Numbered from the stretch's first letter, positions 55,236 to 64,000 are shown. The stretch is DNA of 64,000 nucleotides from Aeromonas jandaei (GCF_037890695.1 NZ_CP149571.1:3874001-3938000), one strand, 5' to 3'. Notes: a model not told the origin generated them from the letters alone. A program made the numbers and translations.

Positions 55236-55541
55236 ATGAACAAAAGAACAACCCCGACAAGCAGAGACTCAGATAAGTTTGTTTTGAGGATGCCTGATGG
55301 TATGAGGGATACCATCTCCGAGCTGGCCAAGGCGAGCGGAAGATCCATGAACGCCGAGATCGTCTATCGACTACAAAAGACTTTCGACGAGGAGGCAGCG
55401 CCAACCGATAGCGTGCCGCGCCAATACCAGCGAAAGCAAAAATACGAGCTCCGGTCAGACATGCCAGATGAAGTTATGCAGGAGCTGATGGCCCGCATCC
55501 AGGAGGTGTGGGACAAATACAAGGCTGCCCAAGACAAATAA
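55236..55541 (+). CDS. Arc-family ribbon-helix-helix repressor 3
   Basis: A 101-residue protein divergent from the Arc-Arc-Rha operon. DKFVLRMPDGMRDTISELAK, then SGRSMNAEIVYRLQKTF is a full Arc domain at residues 13-50; a charged C-terminal extension (QRKQKYELRSDMPDEVMQEL) follows, reminiscent of Mnt, which has a tetramerising tail. It probably competes with repressor 1 for the repeats between them. Confidence 0.8.
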   Translation: MNKRTTPTSRDSDKFVLRMPDGMRDTISELAKASGRSMNAEIVYRLQKTFDEEAAPTDSVPRQYQRKQKYELRSDMPDEVMQELMARIQEVWDKYKAAQDK

Positions 55542-55740
55542 GCGGCCCTTGCCAGATGGCATCATCCAGCCCTTACTCTTCCTGTGTGGCACACCTCTCT
55601 GTTTTTATGCTCCAAATGAGGCATGGTATGGGCCTTACTGGCTGCCACACTGCGCCGAAGTTGAACAAATGCTTTGTCGATGAGATTAGCTAGGTGTTGG
55701 ATTTGGTAACAAGCGAAATGATAAATAAAGGAAGCGATAA

Positions 55741-56250
55741 ATGATGGAAATTAGAAAAGAACATCTTCTTTTGGTTATTACTTTGTCGGCTGTTATTGCC
55801 TTGCTTTCCTTTTCATATAAACACCTGAAAGGTTATTCATCATCTAGTGAATGCATTATTGGCAGCATGAATAACGTTTCAAGTGATAGGGCCGCTTCAT
55901 TCATTAAACAGGCATGCTTTGACATGTTTGGTGGTGAAATAAAAGTTCCATCAAAAAAACTATCAATAGACAAAGTAAACCTCTTAGACGGCAAGGCTTA
56001 CCTTGGTGATACTTACCCTTACACATTCAATGTTACAGCTTACAATGGCAATGATGACACAACTATAAGCGGCATATATATAACCATTGAATATGCCGAT
56101 AAAGATGGAAATAAAACCATCAAACGCTATTACAAAAAAGTGGAGATAACTCCGCTTTCAATATCAAAAGCATACTTTGACATTGAAAAGCCAGCCGGTG
56201 ACTACACATGGGCAATTAGTGGTGCTGATGGTTATTTAACTGCAAAATAA
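55741..56250 (+). CDS. Membrane-anchored protein in AT-rich cargo
   Basis: A 169-residue protein with one N-terminal hydrophobic helix (HLLLVITLSAVIALLSF, about residues 8-24) and an outward domain of beta-rich character (YTFNVTAYNGNDDTTISGIYI). I do not recognise a family. AAGGAAG precedes the ATG pair. The base composition is far more AT-rich than the neighbours, a sign of separate acquisition (moron-type cargo). Confidence 0.6.
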   Translation: MMEIRKEHLLLVITLSAVIALLSFSYKHLKGYSSSSECIIGSMNNVSSDRAASFIKQACFDMFGGEIKVPSKKLSIDKVNLLDGKAYLGDTYPYTFNVTAYNGNDDTTISGIYITIEYADKDGNKTIKRYYKKVEITPLSISKAYFDIEKPAGDYTWAISGADGYLTAK

Positions 56251-56262
56251 ATATATCAACAG

Positions 56263-56466
56263 CTACCATATCGAGCTGATAAAAATAACGGCAAATCCAA
56301 CCAGGACAAAGAAAAAACTGAATGCCATAAAGTCATTCAGATCGCTCCTGCTGGATTTGCTAAAACACCAACACCCGACCGCGAATGGGATCAGCGCCAG
56401 CGTAAAGCTGAAACTGAACGCCTTGAGCGCCACCACCATCATTATCAACGCAAACAGTATCCACAT
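56263..56466 (-). CDS. Small membrane protein
   Basis: A 67-residue protein with about three hydrophobic segments (MWILFALIMMVVALKAF, FTLALIPFAVGCWCF, FMAFSFFFVLVGFAVIF) and a short charged loop SKSSRSDLND. ATG 56466 is nine bases after GAGG; a GTG 15 bp upstream is possible. No family recognised. It lies 75 bp after the giant phage gene on the same strand. Confidence 0.5.
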   Translation of the reverse strand: MWILFALIMMVVALKAFSFSFTLALIPFAVGCWCFSKSSRSDLNDFMAFSFFFVLVGFAVIFISSIW

Positions 56467-56539
56467 GGTCAGGGTCCTCACTGGTTAAGTGCCCCAGCTT
56501 AACCCCTTTGCAGAGGCTCAGCCAGGGCCGCTATTCCAC

Positions 56540-59500
56540 TTACTCCCAGTTAACCCTGTTCTTGTTCACTGCCTGATACACCAGGTCATTACGGCGTGCC
56601 AATAGCTCGTCAATGCGCCGGCGCTTCTCCTCTGCATTCATGGTGCGGTCACGCTGGATCAGCTCAATCTTGTTGCGTACCACCCTTACCTGCTGCTGGG
56701 TGCGGCTCAGGCTGCGGCGAGACTTCAAGATGCCACCCTGCTCATCCAATAACTCGTTGGCCTTATCGGTAAGCCCCTCGCTACGGTACTGGTCAATAGT
56801 GCGCTTGAGCTGGTTCACCTCATTCAGCATCTGGTAGAACTGCTCCATGTGCTGCGTTGACTTCGCTGGCCCGGTGCCACGGTACACCGACTTGACTAGC
56901 GGGATCTCGTCAGCGCGCCAGCTGGCCGACTCTCCCGGGCTTGCTGCGCGGATCAGGCCATCTGCAGTGGCCATGACATAGCCGCCAATCGTGCCGGTAT
57001 AGCCAATCACCAAATGCTCAAGCTGCTTGGGCGAGAATCCGGAAACCTCGCCAAGTTTGCGCATCAGCAGGCTGGTCTGCTCGTTGTAGCGGGCTTCGGC
57101 CTGCACCGCCAGATCCTGCGGCGAGTCGATGGGGCCGCCGCGGAAGGTATCGTAGTTGAACGCAGCTTCAACCATTGGCTTGACGATCTGGGGGGTCGGG
57201 TTGAGCGCGAAGGTGTCTCCGATCGCTCTGGCCACAGCCTTGCCGAACTGGGCGCCGGTGTCCTTGTCGCCCATGGCACGCACCATACGCTCAGGGATGG
57301 TGCCGAACATCACCCCGATCTCAAACGGCTTGGGAATGCGCCAGTGCTGATCACCGACAAAGAAGTGCCAGTTGGCATCCTTGTCCCAATCTGGCAGCTC
57401 CTCATAACGCTCGTCATCCCAGTTGGCAGCCAGCAATCCCAGCGACATGGCGGTGATCATGCCTGCCCGCTTGGCAATCTCGCGCGGGTTATCTCTCAGC
57501 TCCCTGGTCAACTTACCAAGGCCCTGGATGCGGGCGTTGAAGAACGGCAGCACCATTGATGCAGCCTGTATTGCTCTTGCCCCGCCCATCATCGAGAAGT
57601 CCATCAGATCCTTCGACTCAAACGCCGCTTGCGCATGGCTCTTGCCGGCCTTGATGGCTGCATCGTATACCGCCTCGCGGTTGGCGTTCTCAAGCGCCTC
57701 GCCATAGCGGCTGTACTTCTCCCACGCATCGGCCACCACTCCTTTGGCGTGTGCCACGTTGCGGATGATGCTCTTTTCGTAGCGGGCAATCTGCTCAGGT
57801 GTCATGCCCTTGCGGCGCAGAGACTTGCGCACGGTGTCAGCCATGGCCCCCGGGTCGTTGCCGTTGACATAGCCGCCAAGGAAGCTGGCGCCACTGAACA
57901 TCACATCAATAGTGCTGCCATCCATTGCCAGCGTCTTTTTCACCCCCTTGATGGAGTCGATCACCGGGGTGAATCCGTCCTTGCTGATCGCCCAGCTGGA
58001 TAGTGAGTCGCGCAGGAAGTTGCGAAGCATAAACTCAGGCGAGGCGGTCACCCCGGCAGTAAGAATGCGCTTAGCGCTTGCTGCCATATTCACCATGGTG
58101 CCGAACGGCTGGCGATCGAAGAAGGTCATGGCCCGGTAAAGGTCTGGATCCTCCACCTTGATCATGTAGTCCTCACCTTCTATCTTGACGGTGATCAGGT
58201 TCTTCCCGTTCTTGAGAGCACGCCAGTCCATCATATTCGGCTTGGCTACCGCCTCAATGATGCCGGTGTCAGCCAGGTTCCAGACGGTCTTTTGTGCCGC
58301 CATGTTCTTCATGGATGCGTCGATAAGCTTGGATGTTGAGGTGAAGATGTTCTCGAGCAGGTCAGCGGTATTGGCCTCCCCTCCCTTGAGCTTCTTGATG
58401 CCGGCGTTCTGGTTGGCGATCCCCTTCGGCTTGAATGGCGCCAGTACATCGCCATCCTCAGATTCCCGGAAGAACGGGATGTACCACTCGCTTTCAAACT
58501 CAGAGCGTGCCTCCTTGGTGAATAGGCCTGCCTCCTGCGCCAGATCCAGCGTGGCAGCGTTGAGCCGGTTCCAGCGAGCCTTTGCCTCGTTGAATTTGGC
58601 CTCTTTGCCCTTGCCGAGACCTTTCAGTGCTTCGATGTCATGCTCGCTCAACAGGTTCTCACGCCCCTGCTTCATCAGCATCTCGGCCCGGTGGCCAGCC
58701 ATCCAGCCCAGCCAGTTGTGCAGATCGGCGCCGAGATCGGAGAAGATGCCCAGCAGTGCGTCCTTCTCACCGGTACCAGCCTTGCGCTGGATTACCCCAT
58801 CCTTCCACTCTGGCAGGCCATAGAGCATGGTCGCCTGCATGGTGGAGGCCGCCCCGGTTGCCATCCGCGCCGCAACGTATCCGGAGTCGGCCGCATCGGT
58901 GATGCCGGCCGCGTCCTCTGCGTACTTGATGGGGGCCAGCGCATCGAGCACTTCGGTGTTGGCTTTCTTGATAAAGCGGTCTACCCATGACTCAACCACA
59001 CCGCGATCCACCTTGCGCAGCTTGTCCAGATTGGCCTTGGTCTTGTCGATGATGTCAGGCTTGGCGCCGAGATTTAGCTTTTCCATGGCCGCATCGGCAG
59101 CAGCCGTATTGGTCTGGCTCATTTTGACGCCGGATTTCTTGGCTGACTGCTCTGCCTCCTGGCTGAACTTCTTGCCGCCATCCGGGCCACCATCATCAGG
59201 CGAGCCGCGCTTCATCTTCTTGCCAAGCGCCTCAATCAGGTTCCGGGTCTCTGCTGCCGTGATGCCATCAGGCGCAAAGCCAACCATGCGCAGCGCCTTG
59301 GTCACCCAGGCCGCCACAGTATCCCAGCCACGGCGCCATGCGCTTGGCTCAAGCTCAGCAAGATGGGCGATCACCTCCTCGGCCTGCACCCCGATATCCT
59401 CGTCGGCATAGTGGGTGTCAACCCACTCCCACACCGCCTTCATGCTCGGGTCTTGCTTGGACTTGATGAGGCGGCTGATCAGCTTGGTGTACTCGCCATC

Positions 59501-62500
59501 GCCCAACACATTGGCCAGACCGTAGTGGGCCAGCACCTCATGGCGCAGGATCTCGCGCATCCTCTTGGGATTGGAGATGGTATCGGCTGCCACATGCAAG
59601 GTGCCGGTGTCGTCATCGAAGGCAGCGCGGCGGATCAGACCATCTTTGGCAGCCAGCCCCAGTGCTTTCTCCAGCTCGGCCTGGGTGGCGTGGATCTGCA
59701 CATCAATGCCGCTGGCGCCCCGGTACTGCTTGAACCACTCCTTGGTGACCAGCTCCGCCTCTTTGCGGGTCAGGTGTTTGGCCGGCTTGTCGCCTTGAGC
59801 CATGGCTTGCTTGGAGAACGCGATAGCGCGGTCAGGCATCCTCGTTGACACATACTGCTGTGGATTGGTCTGTTCTGGCTCATTGGCTGGCGCAGCATCG
59901 GTAACCGGCTTGGTGGTGTCCCCATCCTTCACCCAGCGCTTGAGCTCCTCCATCGGCATGGCCTTGATAGCGCTCAACCCCTTCCACCCCTTCTCATAGT
60001 TGGCAAGGTAGCCATCCCTGGCAGCCTGCTCGTCGGCAAAGCCCATCATCACCTTGTGCTCGTCAAACTTGCCGGTCTTTGGGTCTGCCTGATCCACTAC
60101 ATAGACCATTTCGCTATCCGGCTGGTCTCCGATGAACACATCGACATGATCCCCGTCCGCACCGGTAGTGCGTTTGATGTAGCCGTAGTCGTGGGCCATG
60201 GTGGATTGCCAAGCCTTGCCATCCTTGTCAGTGCCGGAACGGGTAGAGCCCTTGGGGTTCTCGAGCGCGATATCCAGCCCATGCAGCGTGAGGTGTCCCT
60301 TCTTGTAGTTGCCAGCCTCCTTCTGCGCCTCGGTCGGATCAGGAGCCACCTCGGCGCGGGCGGCCTCGATCTGCTGAACAGGTTCACTGGCAGCAGGTGC
60401 CACATACTCGCGCACCTTGGCCGCCGATGACTTGGCCACCAACAGGCCACCCTTGCCCTGGATCGCCTTCACGCCGCTCTCCTTGGCCCACTGCTTGAGC
60501 AGCGGCACATCGCCTTTCAGGGTGATGGTGCCATCCGGGTTATCAATGGCTTCCTCCCACGGCGTAGGAGCGGCAGCAGGATCATTTGCTACAGGATTAG
60601 GTTGCGACACCTCAGAAACAGCAGCCCCGGCGTCAGGGGCCGGGGCTGTTAGTGTTTGGTCATTTTGCTGCTGTCCATCAGGTACAGGTGGAGCAGGAGT
60701 GTTGTCTGCCGGATCTCGGGATCCAGCTCGGTAGGTGAGTCCGGCAATGGCTGGTCCAGCGCCTGCTGCAGCCGGTTCGCCTGCGCCAGGCTGATCGCCT
60801 TGTCCTTCACTGCTGATTGCAGGTACTTGGGTAACTGGCTCATTGCTCACCTCTGCTTGGGGTTGGTTGACGGGGATCACCTCGCGGTATCCGGTATCGA
60901 TAGCCGGTGCTAGTTGGCTGGCCTCGCCAGCCGTGGCAGGCGGCGCCTGAACTGTTTCAGCGCTTACGCTTGCAGCTGGCTGATCAGATGGTCGATTCGG
61001 GTCTGTGACACCGATGTTGTTGAGTTGCGGATCGCTTGGCTGCGTGGTTGCGGCAGCCTTCACCTGCTCAACCTCGGCGCTCTCGGCCACCCCAAAGCCA
61101 CCACCATTGAGCGGAACCGGCATCTCCTTGCCCTTGCGGCTGGCCATGGCGGCCTCTTTCTCGCTGGCAAAAGGCTTGCCTTTGCGGGTTATGCGGAGTG
61201 TCTGGAGCGGGCCAACTACTGCATCCAGCGCAGATGGCGCGGCGTTCTTCTCCTGTGGTTGTGCTTGAGCTGCATCGTCAGCAACAGGCTCTACGGCTGT
61301 ATCTGTGGCTGCTGTCGGTTGACCCACCGCATTTTCTGCAGCAACTGACTGCTGTCCAGAAATGGCTGGGGCTGCAATATCCTCGCCCAGCTGAGACATG
61401 GCCTGCGAGAGGAGATCATCAACTGTTGGCGCAGGCGTTCCGGCAAGCGCCTCCTGCACCGGGCTGTTCTCTGCCATGCCCTTGAAGCGATCAGCGGTAC
61501 CATCGCGGCGCAGATAGGCCGGCACATCACGCAGCTCGTCAAACTTGCTGGCGCCGGGGCCGAGCGGTGATTTATCTGTCTCCTGCACGACTGGTTCTGC
61601 CATGGCATCAACGGCGGATGCCAAATCCTGCTCTACCGGTGCCGCGGCAGGGTTGGCTTGCACCTGTTCACTCTGCTCAACAGGCGCAACCTCCTCAGCG
61701 GTGGCTGGCTCTACCTGTGAGCCACTCTCCCCTTCAACCTTCGCCTTGCCGCCATGCAATCCGCCACCGGCGCCGACGGCACCACCGGTACCCATGCCGA
61801 TCAAGCCACCTTCAAGAGCGCTGGATACAACCCCTTTCATCGGGTCGATATTGGCCGCGGCCACGTCGTTGAGAGATTCGTTCACAGCATATTGCTGCAC
61901 ACCCTCCTCAATGGTTTCTCCGATCCCCTCTCCTGCAGCCCCTTTGGCTGCGCTTTTCAGCACTCCGCCAGCTGCAGCCTTTCCTGCCAGCATCTTGAAC
62001 AGCATGGCATCGCCCATCATGGACCCCATTGCTGCTGCGCCCCATGTCTTGGCATCGCTCATGGTGGCACGACTGGCAATGTTGGCAGTCTCTTCCCTGG
62101 CCTTGGCCAGCTTTTCCTCATCAGAAAGGTGCTGAGTTTGCTGATCCTGGTCGATGCGGGTGAACGCCTGGCGGAAGGTGTCGCTCTGCGCCAACTCATC
62201 AAAGCTCATGCCAAGCACTGAGTCTCTGGTGTTCACCCCGGCACTACCAACAGACCCGGTAGCACCTGCAGTTGCTGCTGCTCCGGTGGCCAGCTTGGAT
62301 ACCGTCTTGGCCGCAACCGCCTCGGCCACCTCTTGGGTAGCACCTCGCTTGATCATCGAGGCGGTGACAGCGCGCCCAATGCTAGCCTTGGCTGCAACGC
62401 CGGTAACACCGCCAGCTAGCAGCGTTGGAACCAGCGACCCAACACCTTGCGCCATCTTCATGGCCCACACATCGATGTCACCTGCACCATCACCGATGGT

Positions 62501-62977
62501 CAGGCGGCCTTCCGGCGTCTCATCGACCAAGCGCCGACCAAGCGCCTCCTTGGCATCAGCACTCATCCCGTCGTTCAGAGACTTTGAGCCAGATGTGGCA
62601 AGATCACCTGCTCCGGCCACTACATCAAGCACAGGGCTCAACTTGTTGGCCATGTTGGCGCGAGCCTGCTCCAGGTAGTCGCCTCCATCTCTGGCAACAT
62701 CTTCGGCATTGCGGCCACCACGCTCCTTGCCGAACTGGCTGGCTTGTCTTGCCAGCTCGCCAATGCCACCAACCAGATCAAGCGCTCCAGCCCCTACCCC
62801 GCGCGCCACATCACCAAGGCCGACATCCAAATTTCTCTTTGCTGTTGGCTGCTGGATCTGTGGTTGAGCAGAGGTGGCAGCAGACAGGCTGCTATCGAGA
62901 TTGCTCCAGAACGGGTCTGTGCGGGTGTCGGATAGTTTCGGTTGTGGCAAGGCGTCGCGCAGTCCAGGCTTGTCCAT
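56540..62977 (-). CDS. Giant polyvalent phage protein (2145 residues)
   Basis: Probably a virion protein of a podovirus-like phage injected with the DNA. Residues 1-420 alternate charged helices with Gly/Ala-rich hydrophobic segments (GVGAGALDLVGGIGELA, GMGTGGAVGAGGGLHGG). Residues about 420-890 are Pro/Ala/Gln-rich linker. At about 890-1015 an inorganic-pyrophosphatase-like polyvalent domain is suggested by GYIKRTTGADGDHVDVFIGD. Near 1146 HEVLAHYGL may be a metalloprotease-like HExxxH site. Residues about 1330-1575 and 1700-2000 (FFNARIQGLGKLTREL, WRIPKPFEIGVMFGTIPERM) resemble large polyvalent-protein domains. GAGG precedes the ATG. Confidence 0.65.
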   Translation of the reverse strand: MDKPGLRDALPQPKLSDTRTDPFWSNLDSSLSAATSAQPQIQQPTAKRNLDVGLGDVARGVGAGALDLVGGIGELARQASQFGKERGGRNAEDVARDGGDYLEQARANMANKLSPVLDVVAGAGDLATSGSKSLNDGMSADAKEALGRRLVDETPEGRLTIGDGAGDIDVWAMKMAQGVGSLVPTLLAGGVTGVAAKASIGRAVTASMIKRGATQEVAEAVAAKTVSKLATGAAATAGATGSVGSAGVNTRDSVLGMSFDELAQSDTFRQAFTRIDQDQQTQHLSDEEKLAKAREETANIASRATMSDAKTWGAAAMGSMMGDAMLFKMLAGKAAAGGVLKSAAKGAAGEGIGETIEEGVQQYAVNESLNDVAAANIDPMKGVVSSALEGGLIGMGTGGAVGAGGGLHGGKAKVEGESGSQVEPATAEEVAPVEQSEQVQANPAAAPVEQDLASAVDAMAEPVVQETDKSPLGPGASKFDELRDVPAYLRRDGTADRFKGMAENSPVQEALAGTPAPTVDDLLSQAMSQLGEDIAAPAISGQQSVAAENAVGQPTAATDTAVEPVADDAAQAQPQEKNAAPSALDAVVGPLQTLRITRKGKPFASEKEAAMASRKGKEMPVPLNGGGFGVAESAEVEQVKAAATTQPSDPQLNNIGVTDPNRPSDQPAASVSAETVQAPPATAGEASQLAPAIDTGYREVIPVNQPQAEVSNEPVTQVPAISSEGQGDQPGAGEPAAAGAGPAIAGLTYRAGSRDPADNTPAPPVPDGQQQNDQTLTAPAPDAGAAVSEVSQPNPVANDPAAAPTPWEEAIDNPDGTITLKGDVPLLKQWAKESGVKAIQGKGGLLVAKSSAAKVREYVAPAASEPVQQIEAARAEVAPDPTEAQKEAGNYKKGHLTLHGLDIALENPKGSTRSGTDKDGKAWQSTMAHDYGYIKRTTGADGDHVDVFIGDQPDSEMVYVVDQADPKTGKFDEHKVMMGFADEQAARDGYLANYEKGWKGLSAIKAMPMEELKRWVKDGDTTKPVTDAAPANEPEQTNPQQYVSTRMPDRAIAFSKQAMAQGDKPAKHLTRKEAELVTKEWFKQYRGASGIDVQIHATQAELEKALGLAAKDGLIRRAAFDDDTGTLHVAADTISNPKRMREILRHEVLAHYGLANVLGDGEYTKLISRLIKSKQDPSMKAVWEWVDTHYADEDIGVQAEEVIAHLAELEPSAWRRGWDTVAAWVTKALRMVGFAPDGITAAETRNLIEALGKKMKRGSPDDGGPDGGKKFSQEAEQSAKKSGVKMSQTNTAAADAAMEKLNLGAKPDIIDKTKANLDKLRKVDRGVVESWVDRFIKKANTEVLDALAPIKYAEDAAGITDAADSGYVAARMATGAASTMQATMLYGLPEWKDGVIQRKAGTGEKDALLGIFSDLGADLHNWLGWMAGHRAEMLMKQGRENLLSEHDIEALKGLGKGKEAKFNEAKARWNRLNAATLDLAQEAGLFTKEARSEFESEWYIPFFRESEDGDVLAPFKPKGIANQNAGIKKLKGGEANTADLLENIFTSTSKLIDASMKNMAAQKTVWNLADTGIIEAVAKPNMMDWRALKNGKNLITVKIEGEDYMIKVEDPDLYRAMTFFDRQPFGTMVNMAASAKRILTAGVTASPEFMLRNFLRDSLSSWAISKDGFTPVIDSIKGVKKTLAMDGSTIDVMFSGASFLGGYVNGNDPGAMADTVRKSLRRKGMTPEQIARYEKSIIRNVAHAKGVVADAWEKYSRYGEALENANREAVYDAAIKAGKSHAQAAFESKDLMDFSMMGGARAIQAASMVLPFFNARIQGLGKLTRELRDNPREIAKRAGMITAMSLGLLAANWDDERYEELPDWDKDANWHFFVGDQHWRIPKPFEIGVMFGTIPERMVRAMGDKDTGAQFGKAVARAIGDTFALNPTPQIVKPMVEAAFNYDTFRGGPIDSPQDLAVQAEARYNEQTSLLMRKLGEVSGFSPKQLEHLVIGYTGTIGGYVMATADGLIRAASPGESASWRADEIPLVKSVYRGTGPAKSTQHMEQFYQMLNEVNQLKRTIDQYRSEGLTDKANELLDEQGGILKSRRSLSRTQQQVRVVRNKIELIQRDRTMNAEEKRRRIDELLARRNDLVYQAVNKNRVNWE

Positions 62978-63005
62978 GGTGTCCTCGGCTTTTTGTGCAA
63001 AAGAA

Positions 63006-63035
63006 AAGCCCCGATCGGCGAACCAATCAGGGCTT
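63006..63035 (-). terminator. Terminator-like hairpin upstream of the giant gene
   Basis: AAGCCC.GAT/ATC.GGGCTT hairpin with a 10-base loop; on the minus strand it is followed by TTCTTTT. It lies 28 bp before the giant gene start, where no minus-strand gene ends in the window. Confidence 0.6.
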
Positions 63036-63198
63036 GATATGGGGAGTGCTGGCCAATAAGCAGACTGGCCGACTATGGAGAGATGCTAACGCTGGGTTGG
63101 TAAAGATTCAACCAAGCCTTTCCTTCTTTATCTTTAAACTAACGCATGTTGCGGTTAAGATTGGTAAAAGCGCATCAAATAAGAACAAAGAGGTATAC

Positions 63199-63465
63199 AT
63201 GGCAGTGTTTGCAGTATTGGCATCAGGCGATCCTGCAATGCTTGAGAGTTTCATTGCAAAAAAACTGGCGCCAATTGATTACCACCGGGTTGATGACCGC
63301 ACTTGGTTTGTTAACAACGCCAACGTAGTCACCCCAAAAGAGATGTCGGATTTCTTGGATGTTAGCACCGGTGGTGCTGGCAGAGTTCTTATTCTTTATG
63401 TGACAACCTACTATGGCTATCACTCAAAAGACGCCTGGGATTGGTTGGCTGGTAAGGGGGTGTAA
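63199..63465 (+). CDS. Small protein of a two-gene cassette
   Basis: An 88-residue protein: MAVFAVLASGDPAMLESFIA, DYHRVDDRTWFVNNANVVT, EMSDFLDV, GRVLILYVTTYYGYHSKDAW. The order strand-helix-strand-helix-strand recalls SinR-like/Cas2-like ferredoxin folds, a weak impression only. AAGAGG five bases before ATG fixes the start; the longer open frame upstream is antisense to the giant gene. The TTG start of the next gene follows 2 bp after its stop. Confidence 0.6.
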   Translation: MAVFAVLASGDPAMLESFIAKKLAPIDYHRVDDRTWFVNNANVVTPKEMSDFLDVSTGGAGRVLILYVTTYYGYHSKDAWDWLAGKGV

Positions 63466-63467
63466 TC

Positions 63468-63989
63468 TTGAACACATCGCCGAGACATACAGCGCTTGAT
63501 AGCGATCTTGGTGTGCTGCCAAGACAGGAAGGCACCCCAAGTCGAGGTGGTGACAACGCCCAACTACAATGGGTGATTGAGTCAATCACTCAACTAAAGG
63601 CTAGCCATGAGGCCATTGGTCGTCAGCTAAAAGCTGATCACGAATCCCTGACGGTAGAAGTCAGAACTGGCAAAGAATCTTTAGCTACTTCCATTGAGCA
63701 TAAGCTTGAGCTGCTGAAAACGACTACGGCACAAAAGAACGACACAATTGACGCCAAGATCAGTGCAATGGATGAGCGATTAATCGAAAAGCATCGAGCA
63801 ATCGAAGAGCGCATTATTCAGAATCACTCCTTGTTAATGGCGAAGATTGAAAATGCAGAGTTAAAGGTAGGAAAAGCTCATTCTGACGCCAGATTTGACA
63901 CAATGAAATGGGTGATTGGCCTGGCGGTGGCGTTCCCATCCGTTGCTTGGATGGTTGTGCAGTTGTTCAATAATTTTTCAAAAACCTAG
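63468..63989 (+). CDS. Coiled-coil membrane protein of the cassette, TTG start
   Basis: A 173-residue protein. After a polar N-terminus, a long coiled coil (about residues 35-140, rich in EALK/EK heptads such as QLKADHESLTVEV and IEHKLELLKT) leads to one C-terminal membrane helix (MKWVIGLAVAFPSVAWMVVQLF). The start is TTG at 63468 with AAGGGGG seven bases upstream; no ATG fits as well. Topology (coiled coil inside, single anchor) recalls effector or spanin-like phage proteins, but the function is unknown. Confidence 0.6.
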   Translation: MNTSPRHTALDSDLGVLPRQEGTPSRGGDNAQLQWVIESITQLKASHEAIGRQLKADHESLTVEVRTGKESLATSIEHKLELLKTTTAQKNDTIDAKISAMDERLIEKHRAIEERIIQNHSLLMAKIENAELKVGKAHSDARFDTMKWVIGLAVAFPSVAWMVVQLFNNFSKT

Positions 63990-64000
63990 TAGCGCTAGGT
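63984..64000 (+). terminator. Possible terminator cut by the window edge
   Basis: ACCTAG/CTAGGT with a five-base loop begins at the stop codon; any T run would lie past the edge. Confidence 0.4.

Larger units (their letters stand above)
52587..64000. mobile_element. Partial prophage or phage-like island downstream of ssrA
   Basis: From the end of ssrA to the window edge all genes are phage-like, regulatory or unknown: XRE and Arc-like repressors, a Rha-type regulator, AT-rich cargo, a 2145-residue polyvalent protein, and a two-gene cassette. Integration at the ssrA 3' end would leave the left attachment site within about 52560-52586. No integrase, capsid or terminase gene is seen, so the element continues to the right. 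No second attachment site can be seen in the window. Confidence 0.75.

Noticed and set aside
1..64000. CRISPR arrays, rRNA, ordinary tRNA genes or insertion sequences
   Set aside because: None was seen on reading both strands; short repeats found are operators, terminators or coding repeats.

Overview
The window looks like a gammaproteobacterial chromosome of moderately high GC, most probably Aeromonas. This is inferred from the gene content (a napFDAGHBC operon, NarQ/NarP, a fused OlsF-type ornithine lipid synthase, FadE, RnfH/RatA next to smpB-ssrA, and a tmRNA tag reading ANDENYALAA), not from any database search. About 52.5 kb is core chromosome; the last 11.4 kb is a partial prophage or phage-like island starting just after ssrA.

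Layout. 1-4.1 kb: the 3' end of a LysR regulator, an outer-membrane barrel protein, and a secreted alkylsulfatase with a small secreted partner. 4.1-12.6 kb: speA with a long leader, pepT, olsF, a SelT/W/H-like redox protein, an AdoHcy-hydrolase-like protein with a TTG start, and a membrane protein coupled to yceI. 13.2-21.4 kb: LysR regulator, fhs, a chemoreceptor, folE, and moeA-moeB. 21.4-23.3 kb: a two-gene actin-like segregation module (ParM plus a ParR-like protein with three 20-residue repeats) inside the molybdenum cluster. 23.4-38.9 kb: an alpha/beta hydrolase, moaBCDE-modABC, napFDAGHBC, moaA, and the divergent narQ-narP pair. Together these take up molybdate, build molybdopterin, put it into NapA, and sense the nitrate substrate.

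39-46.4 kb: a LON-domain protein, a NosP-like FIST protein with a hybrid histidine kinase interrupted by a one-base frameshift, a LuxU-like Hpt protein, a YvcK/YbhK-like protein, YafJ and GmhA. 46.6-52.6 kb: fadE with a FadR-like site, an M20 hydrolase, rnfH, a ratA interrupted by an in-frame TGA, smpB and ssrA.

52.6-64 kb: the island carries an XRE regulator; a cluster of two Arc-like repressors and a Rha-type regulator facing a third Arc-like gene across three operator-like repeats; AT-rich cargo; a 2145-residue polyvalent phage protein; and, at the right edge, a two-gene cassette of a small protein and a coiled-coil membrane protein. No integrase is visible, so the island must extend past the right edge.

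Most notable: the chromosomal parMR-like operon with a 44-bp inverted repeat; a 31-codon remnant duplicate of the moaD 3' end; the two apparently disrupted genes (NosP-associated kinase and ratA); two intergenic regions that end in strong plus-strand terminators and may encode small RNAs; and the phage cassette at the right edge.
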